Shown here: positions 1 to 9,026 of the stretch, one piece after another | How the letters are laid out: every line of letters starts with the position of its first letter | How positions within the stretch are numbered: the first letter of the stretch is position 1 | Source: an uncultured Prevotellaceae bacterium | GTDB taxonomy: Bacteria; Bacteroidota; Bacteroidia; Bacteroidales; Bacteroidaceae | Assembly (NCBI GenBank): GCA_902786565.1 | Contig: CADACW010000052.1 | Location: 1-46,145, forward strand | DNA: 46,145 nucleotides | Reading direction: 5' to 3' | Translations under genes and position numbers: made by a program | Notes under the pieces: model-generated | What the model was told of the DNA's origin: nothing | What the model saw: only the letters and a program-made list of their open reading frames with translations | The model's database searches: none

Positions 1-1
1 C

Positions 2-82
2 ATGCTCTTCTATGCCACCAACAGAGCATTGGCGGACATTGGAAATGGACTGCGTATCAATTATGTAAAACATGCTGCTTAA
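2..82 (+). CDS. 3' end of an unidentified upstream gene (partial)
   Basis: A reading frame open to the window's left edge runs to a TAA at 80-82 and encodes 26 visible residues, ending in NYVKHAA. The residues look like ordinary protein rather than shadow-frame composition, and the stop lies 46 bases before the first SusC start, so the gene could be the upstream member of the same operon. I do not recognise the family from this tail. The frame assignment is moderately sure and the function is unknown. Confidence 0.45.
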   Translation: MLFYATNRALADIGNGLRINYVKHAA

Positions 83-128
83 TTTTGATTATCTACTTAT
101 GAATAATATAATTAGAGGTAAGGATTGC

Positions 129-3100
129 ATGAGAAGATTTCTTGTTTTGCTGTTTTTGCTACAATCTTCAGTCTTCATTCTTCAATCTTCAGTTTGTCAG
201 GCACAGATTACCGCCGTCCATGGCCGCGTCAGCGACGAGATGGGCGAACTGATGGGTGCCTCAGTCTGCGAGATTGATGGCAGCGGACGCATCATCGAGG
301 CCACAGTGACCGACCTGAACGGCAATTTCTCCATGCGCATCCGCAACCCCAAGAACAAGTTGCGCTTCAGTTATGTGGGCTGCAAGACCCAGATGCACGT
401 CATCAACCGCACGGAATACAACATCAAGCTGGCCTCGCAGACCACCATCAAGGAAGTGACCGTCAAGGGCAAGAACCGCCTGCAGAGCGGCGGTCTGCCC
501 ATACCTGAGCGCGAAATTTCGTTTGCCACGCAGACCATCGACATGAAGCAGTTTGAGGGTCTGGGCCTGACCACCGTCGACGAGGCCTTGCAGGGCCGCA
601 TCGCCGGCCTTGACATCGTGGCCAACAGCGGCAACCTGGGAGCAGGCACCACCATGCGCCTGCGTGGAGCCTCGTCGGTGTCGTCGCTCACCAGCAGCAA
701 CCCCCTCATCGTGGTCAATGGCAACACCTGGAATGTCGATATGAGCAACTTCGACGTGACCAACGCCAACGACGAGCAGTTCGCCCAGCTGCTCAATGTC
801 AACCCTGAGGACATTGCCAGCATCACCGTGCTCAAGGACGCCGCCGCCACCGCCATCTACGGCTCGCAGGGCGCCAATGGTGTCATCGAGATCACCACCA
901 AGCGAGGTTCGCGTGGTGCGCCGAAGCTCACCTACTCGCTGCGCCTCACGGGCACCTATCAGCCCCAGGGCTACAAGATGCTCAACGGCGACGACTATAC
1001 CATGCTGCTCAAAGAGAGCTACTTCAACCCCCAGCAGAACGACAATGCGTCGAACATCCGCGAGCTGAACTACGACCCCACCTTCTCCGAGTACGAACAG
1101 TACAACAACAACACCGACTGGGTCGACGCCGTCACCCAGTGGGGCCTGAAGCAGAACCACTATCTGTCGGTGACCGGCGGCGGCGAGAAGGCCACCTTCC
1201 GCATCTCGGCCGGCTACGACCACGAGACGGGCTCCGTCATCGAGCAGCGGCAGGACCGCTTCTCCACCCGTGTGGCTCTGGACTACTACGTCTCCGACCG
1301 CATCAAAATCTCCACCAACTTCGCACTCACCTACACCGACACCAAGCGCAACTACGACGACCTGCTGGCCATTGCCTACAAGAAGATGCCCAATATGAGC
1401 ATCTACGAGCAGGACCCGCTGACCGGCGCCGACACCGACCGCTACTACACCATGCTGCAGTCGGCCCCCGACGTGTTCAAGGACGACCAGCGCCTCTACG
1501 TCAACCCCGTGGCCTCGGCCCATCTGGCCAAGAACGACGACCGCACCTACGACATCACGCCTGAGTTCGAACTGAACTACCATCTGCTGGGCACCGACGA
1601 GGAGCACCACCAGCTGAACTGGCAGGGCCGTGCCTATATGAACATCTTCAACGAGTATGTGGACAAGTTCTATCCCAACAAGCTCGTCACCGTGGCCTGG
1701 CGCGACGGTGTGAACAATGCCTACACCGGCTCCAGCAAGAGCGTGGCTTTCAACACGAAGCAGACCCTTACGTTCATTCCCCATTTCAACAACAAGGACC
1801 ACTCGCTGATGGCTCTGGGCCGCTTCGAGCTGACCACCGGCACCAGCAACGGCCAGGGCACCGACGCCTCGAAGCTGCCCTCAGGCGGCATCACCAGCCC
1901 TGTGGCGGCCGGCAAGGTGACGGGCATGAGCTCCAACTATAGCGAGTGGCGCTCCATGTACTACACCTTCTCCACCCACTACGCCTACAAGAGCCGTTAC
2001 ATGGCCGACTTCTCGCTGCGCGTCGACGGCACCACCAAGTTCGGCCCCGACCGCCGCTGGGGCTATTTCCCCGCCGTGTCGCTGCGCTGGAACATCGTCG
2101 ACGAGCCCTGGATGCAGTCCACCCGCAAGTGGCTCTCCATGCTGGCCGTCAGGCCCAGCTGGGGGAAGGTGGGCAACCAGCCCAACCGCGACTATCTCTA
2201 CGAGAGCATCTACAGCATGGGCACCCGCTATTTGGACATGGGCGCGATGAACCCCGACAACATCCGTCTGACCAACCTCAGCTGGGAGACCACGTCGACC
2301 TGGGACGTCGGTTTCGACCTCGGACTCTTCAACGACAAGCTGACCCTGCAGGCCGAGTGGTATCACAGCACACGCCGCGACATGCTCATGCCCGACGTGA
2401 GCATCCCCTCCAGCACGGGCTACTACACCCTGGCCTACCGCAATGTGGGCTCGATGCGCAACATCGGCTGGGAGCTGAACCTGAACACCAACCAGCTCAT
2501 CAAGGTGGGCAAGTTTACGGCCGACTTCAATATGGTCTTCGGCAACAACCAGAACGAGATACTCACCATGGACGAGACGGTGCTCTCGTCGCTCAACTCC
2601 GAGTTTGCCTTCGGCAATCGCGAGGTGCTGCAGCGCGTGCAGCTGCACAATCCCTTTGGTGCCATCTACGGCTTCCGCTACAAAGGCGTCTACGAGTATC
2701 AGTACGAGACCTTCCTCGACATGGATGCACAGCAGCGCCAGGAGTTCCTGGCCGCCGGCCATACCGCCCCCGTCGAACTGGACCAGAACGGCAATGTGGT
2801 GGTGGACGACGAGGGGAAGCCCGTGCGCATGATGTTCAACTACACCCACGACAGCACCGGCAAGAACTATCCCTTCAAGGGTGGTGATGCCATCTACGAC
2901 GACATCAACTACGACGGCGACATCAATGCCCTTGACATCGTCTACCTGGGCAGTTCGCTGCCTAAGTTGACCGGTGGCTTCGGCGTCACCCTCAACTATG
3001 GCCGGTGGAAGCTGAACACCCAGTTCAACTATCGTGTGGGCAACAAAATCCTGAACCTGGCCCGCCTTGATGCCGAGGCCATGAGCAACAACAACAACCA

Positions 3101-3458
3101 AAGCCGCGCCGTGAACTACCGCTGGCGCAAGGAGGGCGATGTGACGCCCATCCCGCGTGCCATGTACGGCAGCGAGACCAACTACAACACCCTGGTCAGC
3201 GACCGCTTCGTTGAGAATGGCTCGTTCCTGCGTCTCAACTATATGCAGCTGAGCTACTCCTTCGACCCGAAGGTCATCAAGCGCGTGCTGGGCCTCAACC
3301 GTCTCAGCTTCTATGCCAGCGCCAACAACCTCTTCATCCTCACCCGCTACAAGGGCGTAGACCCCGAAGTGAGCTATGGCGGCTATGGCGCAGCCGTCGA
3401 CACCGGCCAGACGCCCAGGGCCAAGTCGTACACCTTCGGCATCACCGTCGATTTCTAA
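129..3458 (+). CDS. SusC/RagA-type TonB-dependent outer-membrane transporter (first copy)
   Basis: An outer-membrane beta-barrel that imports a ligand captured by its SusD partner, powered by TonB. I chose the ATG at 129 (MRRFLVLLFLL) because AGAGGTAAGG precedes it and a signal peptide follows; in-frame starts at 72 and 99 would add residues before the signal. From 129 it is 1109 aa, normal for SusC. After the signal comes a carboxypeptidase-regulatory-like domain (about residues 28-110, VHGRVSDEMGELMGAS), then the plug (about 125-260) with LQGRIAGLDIV, LIVVNG and VLKDAAATAIYGSQGANGVIEI, then a barrel to the C terminus. The signal peptide contains a duplicated LQSSV encoded by a short DNA repeat. 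SusD follows after 42 bases. The ligand is unknown. Confidence 0.95.
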   Translation: MRRFLVLLFLLQSSVFILQSSVCQAQITAVHGRVSDEMGELMGASVCEIDGSGRIIEATVTDLNGNFSMRIRNPKNKLRFSYVGCKTQMHVINRTEYNIKLASQTTIKEVTVKGKNRLQSGGLPIPEREISFATQTIDMKQFEGLGLTTVDEALQGRIAGLDIVANSGNLGAGTTMRLRGASSVSSLTSSNPLIVVNGNTWNVDMSNFDVTNANDEQFAQLLNVNPEDIASITVLKDAAATAIYGSQGANGVIEITTKRGSRGAPKLTYSLRLTGTYQPQGYKMLNGDDYTMLLKESYFNPQQNDNASNIRELNYDPTFSEYEQYNNNTDWVDAVTQWGLKQNHYLSVTGGGEKATFRISAGYDHETGSVIEQRQDRFSTRVALDYYVSDRIKISTNFALTYTDTKRNYDDLLAIAYKKMPNMSIYEQDPLTGADTDRYYTMLQSAPDVFKDDQRLYVNPVASAHLAKNDDRTYDITPEFELNYHLLGTDEEHHQLNWQGRAYMNIFNEYVDKFYPNKLVTVAWRDGVNNAYTGSSKSVAFNTKQTLTFIPHFNNKDHSLMALGRFELTTGTSNGQGTDASKLPSGGITSPVAAGKVTGMSSNYSEWRSMYYTFSTHYAYKSRYMADFSLRVDGTTKFGPDRRWGYFPAVSLRWNIVDEPWMQSTRKWLSMLAVRPSWGKVGNQPNRDYLYESIYSMGTRYLDMGAMNPDNIRLTNLSWETTSTWDVGFDLGLFNDKLTLQAEWYHSTRRDMLMPDVSIPSSTGYYTLAYRNVGSMRNIGWELNLNTNQLIKVGKFTADFNMVFGNNQNEILTMDETVLSSLNSEFAFGNREVLQRVQLHNPFGAIYGFRYKGVYEYQYETFLDMDAQQRQEFLAAGHTAPVELDQNGNVVVDDEGKPVRMMFNYTHDSTGKNYPFKGGDAIYDDINYDGDINALDIVYLGSSLPKLTGGFGVTLNYGRWKLNTQFNYRVGNKILNLARLDAEAMSNNNNQSRAVNYRWRKEGDVTPIPRAMYGSETNYNTLVSDRFVENGSFLRLNYMQLSYSFDPKVIKRVLGLNRLSFYASANNLFILTRYKGVDPEVSYGGYGAAVDTGQTPRAKSYTFGITVDF

Positions 3459-3500
3459 TGCGCTCGCAAAATTATAAATGAATAATTACAACTGAACAAT

Positions 3501-5252
3501 ATGATTACAAAGATAAACATAAAGAGCAAACATTCGCTACCTACATGGCTGATAAGTTTATCATTCATCATTTATCATTTATCATTTAGCGTGGCCTGCT
3601 CTGACTTCCTCGAGATAGAACCGCAGGAAATCATTGTACTCGACAAGTTCTGGAACGAGGAGGCCGACGTCGAGAATATGGTTGCCGGGTGCTACTCCAC
3701 CATGCAGCAAGAGGCCGTGGTCAGCCGCATGATGGCCTGGGGAGAGTTCCGCTCCGACAATACCGTGGGCGGCACCGGCATAGAGAATGTCACCGACCTC
3801 TCCAACATCTTCAAGGAGAACATCAACGCCAGCAACAGTTACGCCAAGTGGGGCGACTTCTACAACATCATCAACCGCTGCAACACCATCCTGTACTATG
3901 CCCCGCAGGTGGCCCAGCGCGACCCCAACTACACGCAGAGCGAACTCCGGGCCACCGAAGCCGAGGTGAAGACCCTGCGCGACCTGATGTACTTCTATCT
4001 CATACGCACGTTCCGCGATGTGCCTTTCTACACCCAGCCCTATCTCGACGACAATCAGGCCATGAACCTGCCCGCCACACCCTTTGAGGCCGTACTCGAC
4101 AGCCTCATCAGCGATTTGGAGAGCGTGCAGTCGTATGCCGTGCGCCGCTATCCCGCCAACAAGAGCAACTACCAGCAGGGGCGCATCACGCAGGATGCCA
4201 TCCACGCCCTGCTGGCCGACATGTATCTCTGGAAGCAGGACTATGCCAATGCCGTGCGCTATGCCGACCTCGTCATCAGCGCCAAGACCAATGCCTATCA
4301 GGAGCAGTTGGACCGGCTGGGCAGCAGCGCCACCGCCGACGAGCGCATGTTAGACGGCTATCCCCTCATCACCGATGCCGCCGCCACGGGCAACTACTAT
4401 GGCAGCGCCTATACCGACATCTTCGGCGATGGGGCCAGCCGCGAGGCCATATTCGAACTGGTCTATCTTGACAACGACCAGATGCTGGCCAATGGCGCCG
4501 TCAGCACACACTATGGCAACGAGACCACGTTCCCCGGCGATGTGCGGCCCTCCGACTTCATCTGCACAGATGTGAACGACGAGGTGTTCAGCGTCTTCCT
4601 CAACAAGTACGACGCCCGCTACTATGAGAACCTGCAGCCCATCAACGGCTCGCGCACACTCTTCGGCATCAGCAAGTATGCCTATCCCTCCACAATGGTC
4701 GACCTGACCAAGGCGGAGATTCAGGGCGTTTATGGATTGGCCTATTCCAAAGACCTGTGCCATGCCAACTGGATTCTCTACCGCCTGACCGACATCATGC
4801 TCATCAAGGCCGAAGCCCTGGTGGAAATGGCCCCCGACAGCGTCTCCACACCTGAAGGGGACATCTGCCTCCAGCAGGCCTTCGACATTGTGAACACCAT
4901 CAGCAAGCGCAGCAACTGCACGTCGGGCAGCAAAGACATCGACCGCACCAACTATGCCACCAAGCCGCTCATGCAAAACCTGGTGCTGGAGGAGCGACAG
5001 CGCGAACTGATGTTCGAGGGCAAGCGCTGGTTCGACCTGGTGCGCCGCTCCCGTCGCGACGGCAACACCAACTATCTGGTGGGCTGCGTGTCGCGCAAGG
5101 GCAGCACCGCCGGTGCCATCGCCAGCAAGCTCTCGCGTATGGATGCCATCTACTGGCCCTACCACATCGACGAGCTGAAGGTGAACGACCAGCTCGTGCA
5201 GAACCCCGCCTTCGGCAGCGGTGAGAACAGCAGCTACGAGCGCACCAAATAG
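3501..5252 (+). CDS. SusD/RagB-type surface lipoprotein (first copy)
   Basis: The ligand-binding lid lipoprotein that pairs with the SusC barrel just upstream; 583 aa, in the family's usual range. A basic start and hydrophobic stretch (about residues 14-32) end at Cys33 in SVAC, the likely lipid-attachment site. SusD-like features are the N-terminal DFLEIEPQE segment, the helical region with MYFYLIRTFRDVPFYT (around 155-175), and the C-terminal RQRELMFEGKRWFDLVRR (around 497-515), a hallmark of RagB/SusD proteins. The signal peptide core FIIYHLSF is encoded by a TCATTTA tandem repeat. The ligand cannot be read from sequence. Confidence 0.94.
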   Translation: MITKINIKSKHSLPTWLISLSFIIYHLSFSVACSDFLEIEPQEIIVLDKFWNEEADVENMVAGCYSTMQQEAVVSRMMAWGEFRSDNTVGGTGIENVTDLSNIFKENINASNSYAKWGDFYNIINRCNTILYYAPQVAQRDPNYTQSELRATEAEVKTLRDLMYFYLIRTFRDVPFYTQPYLDDNQAMNLPATPFEAVLDSLISDLESVQSYAVRRYPANKSNYQQGRITQDAIHALLADMYLWKQDYANAVRYADLVISAKTNAYQEQLDRLGSSATADERMLDGYPLITDAAATGNYYGSAYTDIFGDGASREAIFELVYLDNDQMLANGAVSTHYGNETTFPGDVRPSDFICTDVNDEVFSVFLNKYDARYYENLQPINGSRTLFGISKYAYPSTMVDLTKAEIQGVYGLAYSKDLCHANWILYRLTDIMLIKAEALVEMAPDSVSTPEGDICLQQAFDIVNTISKRSNCTSGSKDIDRTNYATKPLMQNLVLEERQRELMFEGKRWFDLVRRSRRDGNTNYLVGCVSRKGSTAGAIASKLSRMDAIYWPYHIDELKVNDQLVQNPAFGSGENSSYERTK

Positions 5253-5287
5253 TGAAAAAAAGAGTAAACAGACAATAGCTAACAGTT

Positions 5288-7327
5288 ATGATGACCAAAC
5301 CCCTTAAATATCTCCTCGCCTTATGTGTAGGCTGCACCTTCGTCGCAGCCCAGCTCTCCTGCTCCGACGAGCCCGACGAGTCAAACTTCTACACCTTCAA
5401 GGGCCAGATGATGAGCGAGTACCTCCGTGGCCACGAGGAGTTCAGCCAGTTCTCGGCTATTCTCGAGCGTGCCGGCATGATGGAACTGCTGGCCAGCTAT
5501 GGCGCGCTGACCTGTTTTCCGCCCACCAACGATGCCGTCGAGGCATTCCTGCACAAGCGCGGCCTCACCTCCATCGACGGCCTTACCGATGCCGACTGCG
5601 ACACCATTGCGCGCTCCCACTTGGTGAAAAACATGTACACCACCGCCGATATGGACGATGGCGTGCTCTCCACCGCCAATATGAACCGCCGCTATATAGA
5701 GGTGAGCCACGGGCTGGACGAACAAGACAATGCTGTGGTCTATCTGAACGGCACCTCCCACATCATCTTCGCCCTGCAGGACGACTCCGTCGAGAACGGC
5801 ATCATGCAGCCCATCACCGAGGTGCTGGAGAGCAGCAACCGCATGATTCACGACGTGATGCGCCAGAACCCCAACATCTCGCTCTTCACCGAGGCCCTTG
5901 AGCAGACCGGACTGCGCGACTCGCTCTATCTCTACAAGGATGCCACCTGGGACGAGGAGCGGCTCAACTATCCCCGCATCCGCTATATCTCACACGTGAA
6001 CAAGGAGACGGCCACCGTGCCCGACGAGAAGCGCACCGGCTTCACCGTCTTTGTCCCCACCGACTCTGTCCTGCGCGAGAAATACGGCATCACCACGGTG
6101 GAGCAACTCTACCAGAAAGCCTGCGAAATCTACGACCCCATCTACCCTGAAGACGCGCATGCCGAATACCATGACTTTGCCCACGTCAAGCACCCCAAGA
6201 ACCCGCTCTTCAGGCTGTTGGCCTACCATGTGCTCACACGCGACGTGAAGGGCTGGAACTACCTGACACCCTATACCGACATCGGCATACTGACCACGGT
6301 GATGAATCCCGTGGACTGGTATGAGACCATGCTGCCCCACACCATGATGAAGTTCGAGCGACTCACCGTGCGCAAGTGGGCCGGAGGCAGCACCGTGGGC
6401 CAGCGATACATCAACCGCCGCTACGACGACGAGTGGCAGGTCTACGGCACCCGTGTCGTGCCCACCGTAGAGACCGAGTACAAGCAGGACGCCCTGAATG
6501 GCCGCTACTTCTATGTGGAGGACATACTGGCCTTCGACGAGACCACACGCGACGTGGTGCTCAACGACCGCATCCGCATGGACTTCTCGACCATCTTCCC
6601 CGAACTGATGACCAACGACATCCGCCTGAACGAGCGCAACAACGGCCGCAAATACAACGACCCGGAATACGACGAGACGGCCAAGTACGGTCGCAACTAC
6701 TACTTCCCCAATGGCTATCTCAAGGGCGTGACGCTCAACGAGGGGGGCACCTTTGTCTACCGCCGCCCCCGCGACTGGTACGACTGCTATGAAGGCGACG
6801 AGATGAATCTCTTCGGCGATTTCGACATCACCTTCAAGATTCCCCCCGTGCCTTACGAGGGCGAGTGGCAGCTGCGTCTCGGCTTTGCTGCCGAAGGTTC
6901 CCGCGGCGTGGCCCAGTTCTACTTCGACGGCAAGCCGCAGGGCATCCCGCTCGATATGACCAAGAGCCTCAGCGACCCCTCCATCCTGGGAGCCGACTGG
7001 AAGAGCGACTACAACAGCATGTCGACCGTCGACCTGGCCACCGACCAGAAAGTGCTCAAAAACAAGGGCTACTATCGTGGTGCCGCCGGAGGCTACCGCT
7101 ATGCGCAGGGCAGCACCCAGCAGACCATCTTCGCCACGCAGGAGCTGACCATCCGTATGGTCATCTGCACCACCCACATCACTCCCAACGAAGACCATTA
7201 TCTCCGCATCCGGTGTGTCTCCACCAAGCAGGGCAACGACAATGAGTTCATGCTCGACTACTTGGAACTTGTGCCCAAGAGCGTCTATGGCATCACCGAC
7301 GAGGGAAAGATGGAAAGCATGCTTTAG
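5288..7327 (+). CDS. FAS1 (fasciclin) domain lipoprotein, long form
   Basis: A 679-aa probable surface lipoprotein. The signal KYLLALCVGCTFVAAQLSC points to lipidation at Cys25, although the box QLSC is atypical. A fasciclin-like region covers about residues 35-185 (LTCFPPTNDAVEAFL, then a YLNGTSHIIFALQDD close) and a second about 195-420 (FTVFVPTDSVL). The rest looks like a beta-rich C-terminal domain (residues 480-670, with FDITFKIPPVPYEGEWQLRLGF). FAS1 domains are adhesion or binding folds, and such proteins are often found with SusC/SusD pairs. It lies 35 bases after SusD1 and 30 before a second FAS1 protein, so co-transcription is likely. An auxiliary ligand-binding role is inference. 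Confidence 0.85.
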   Translation: MMTKPLKYLLALCVGCTFVAAQLSCSDEPDESNFYTFKGQMMSEYLRGHEEFSQFSAILERAGMMELLASYGALTCFPPTNDAVEAFLHKRGLTSIDGLTDADCDTIARSHLVKNMYTTADMDDGVLSTANMNRRYIEVSHGLDEQDNAVVYLNGTSHIIFALQDDSVENGIMQPITEVLESSNRMIHDVMRQNPNISLFTEALEQTGLRDSLYLYKDATWDEERLNYPRIRYISHVNKETATVPDEKRTGFTVFVPTDSVLREKYGITTVEQLYQKACEIYDPIYPEDAHAEYHDFAHVKHPKNPLFRLLAYHVLTRDVKGWNYLTPYTDIGILTTVMNPVDWYETMLPHTMMKFERLTVRKWAGGSTVGQRYINRRYDDEWQVYGTRVVPTVETEYKQDALNGRYFYVEDILAFDETTRDVVLNDRIRMDFSTIFPELMTNDIRLNERNNGRKYNDPEYDETAKYGRNYYFPNGYLKGVTLNEGGTFVYRRPRDWYDCYEGDEMNLFGDFDITFKIPPVPYEGEWQLRLGFAAEGSRGVAQFYFDGKPQGIPLDMTKSLSDPSILGADWKSDYNSMSTVDLATDQKVLKNKGYYRGAAGGYRYAQGSTQQTIFATQELTIRMVICTTHITPNEDHYLRIRCVSTKQGNDNEFMLDYLELVPKSVYGITDEGKMESML

Positions 7328-7357
7328 TTTACAGTTTATAGTGAATAGTATATAGTT

Positions 7358-9022
7358 ATGATTACTGACAGTCTGAAATACCTGTTCGCCTTCTGCGTAG
7401 GTTGCGGATTTGTCGCAACCCTCACCTCCTGCCAAGACGAGTGGAACAGCCACTACGACGCCTCGACAGCCAACAGTGGCACCCTGTGGCAAGCCGTCGC
7501 GCAAAACAGCAGCCTGACCAACTTTGCCCGTGTGGTCAAGGCCGCCGGCTACGACACGCTGCTCGACGGCAGCCAGACGTTCACCGTTTTTGCACCCACC
7601 GACAATGCCCTCTCCGCCGCCCAGGCCGACAGTCTCATTGCCGAGTTCCAGCGCCAGGCCGACGCCGGCACACGCACCAACGACAATACCGTGGTGCGCC
7701 AGTTCCTGCAAAACCACATTGCGCTCTTCCGCCATCCCGTCTCGTCGCTCACGGCCGACTCCATCACAATGATGAACAGCAAGTATGCGCTGCTTACTGC
7801 CGACCAATTGGCAGGCACCAGCCTGAAGACCGCCAATGTCCTTTACAACAACGGCCTGCTCTTCACCCTGGACCGTCAGCTCGACTATTTCCCCAACGTG
7901 TTCGAGTATCTGGGCCACGATGCTGAGTTGGACAGTGTCTACCAGTTCCTCAACAGATACAGCGTCTATGAGTTCAACGATGCCAAGAGCGTGCCGGGCG
8001 AGATTGTCGACGGCATGACCATCTACCTCGACTCCGTCTCGGAGCTGCGCAACAGCGTGCTTTCAGCCTGCGGACTCATCAACTCCGAAGACAGCACCTA
8101 CTGGATGCTATGCCCCACCAACAGCGAGTGGAACCGTCTGGTGGCCGAGTATGAACCCTATTTCAACTATCCCGGCTCCGTGGCCAAGCGCGACTCTATG
8201 GTCTATGCCAACACGCGCATGGCCATTATCCGCGGTGCCTTCTTCAGCCGCACTTTCAACACCGATGCGGCTTTGCTCGACTCTGCCGTTTCCACCCAGG
8301 CACCCTCGGCCCTGGTCCGGCAGATGCTTGACGAGGACTATCCTTACTACACCTATTACAAGCCTTTCGAGCCCGGCGGCATCTTCTATGACACGGAAGA
8401 CATCCGCTGCAGCAACGGCCATGTGCGGAAGGCGCGCCAGTGGCATCTCTCGCCATTTGCCTCCTTTGCACAGACCATCAAGGTCGAGGCTGAGAACATT
8501 CTCTATCAGGATACCATCATCAATGCCATCGACCCCCTCATCGTCCGCGAGGTGACCACCGACAATCCCTTCTATGGTCAAGTCTCCGGCAACAGGTTCG
8601 TCGAGGTGGTACCCGACCCGGCCACGGCCCAGGTGACCGTCAGCTACAAGATTCCCGGCGTGCTCTCCGGCATGGGCTACGACATCTATGGCGTGCTGGT
8701 GCCCTCAACGGCCTACGACCCCTTGGACACCAGCGACATTGACAAGCCTAACATCATCCGTGCCACGCTCTACTACAGCGACCAGAACGGCCGAGAGGCC
8801 CAGCGGCGTTTCAACAACAACATCATCAACGACCCCGCCCGGGTCGACACCGTGCTGCTGGCCAGCAATTTCTCGTTCCCAACGTGTTCATACGGTCTCA
8901 GTGAGGAGAAGGCCAAGATTGCCCTCCGCTCCAACGTCAGCTCCAAGCAGACGGCCACCCACTCGCTCACCTTCCGCATAGACTGTCTCATCATCAAGCC
9001 ACACCAACTCTCAGAACAATAA
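7358..9022 (+). CDS. FAS1 (fasciclin) domain lipoprotein, short form
   Basis: A 554-aa lipoprotein; the signal KYLFAFCVGCGFVATLTSC ends in an LTSC lipobox with Cys25. The first FAS1 domain (about residues 40-190) has the typical FTVFAPTDNAL and a closing NNGLLFTLDRQLDYFPNVFEYL. A second, weaker FAS1-like region (about 195-400) contains TYWMLCPTNSEWNRLV. The C-terminal third contains repeated strand-like segments (VTVSYKIPGVLSGMGYDIYGVLVP). It is a diverged relative of the preceding gene, sharing architecture and a nearly identical signal peptide. The second SusC starts only 4 bases after its stop, which argues for translational coupling. Ligand unknown. Confidence 0.84.
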   Translation: MITDSLKYLFAFCVGCGFVATLTSCQDEWNSHYDASTANSGTLWQAVAQNSSLTNFARVVKAAGYDTLLDGSQTFTVFAPTDNALSAAQADSLIAEFQRQADAGTRTNDNTVVRQFLQNHIALFRHPVSSLTADSITMMNSKYALLTADQLAGTSLKTANVLYNNGLLFTLDRQLDYFPNVFEYLGHDAELDSVYQFLNRYSVYEFNDAKSVPGEIVDGMTIYLDSVSELRNSVLSACGLINSEDSTYWMLCPTNSEWNRLVAEYEPYFNYPGSVAKRDSMVYANTRMAIIRGAFFSRTFNTDAALLDSAVSTQAPSALVRQMLDEDYPYYTYYKPFEPGGIFYDTEDIRCSNGHVRKARQWHLSPFASFAQTIKVEAENILYQDTIINAIDPLIVREVTTDNPFYGQVSGNRFVEVVPDPATAQVTVSYKIPGVLSGMGYDIYGVLVPSTAYDPLDTSDIDKPNIIRATLYYSDQNGREAQRRFNNNIINDPARVDTVLLASNFSFPTCSYGLSEEKAKIALRSNVSSKQTATHSLTFRIDCLIIKPHQLSEQ

Positions 9023-9026
9023 TACA

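Noticed and set aside
261-1802. Long antisense open frame (513 codons) inside the first SusC gene
   Set aside because: High-GC codon-position effect opposite a strongly coding gene; residue composition is shadow-like (Val/Gly/His rich) and no motif is seen. The same holds for the other long antisense frames, for example 1881-3101, 5990-7918, 9843-11108, 35133-37133 and 38494-39726.
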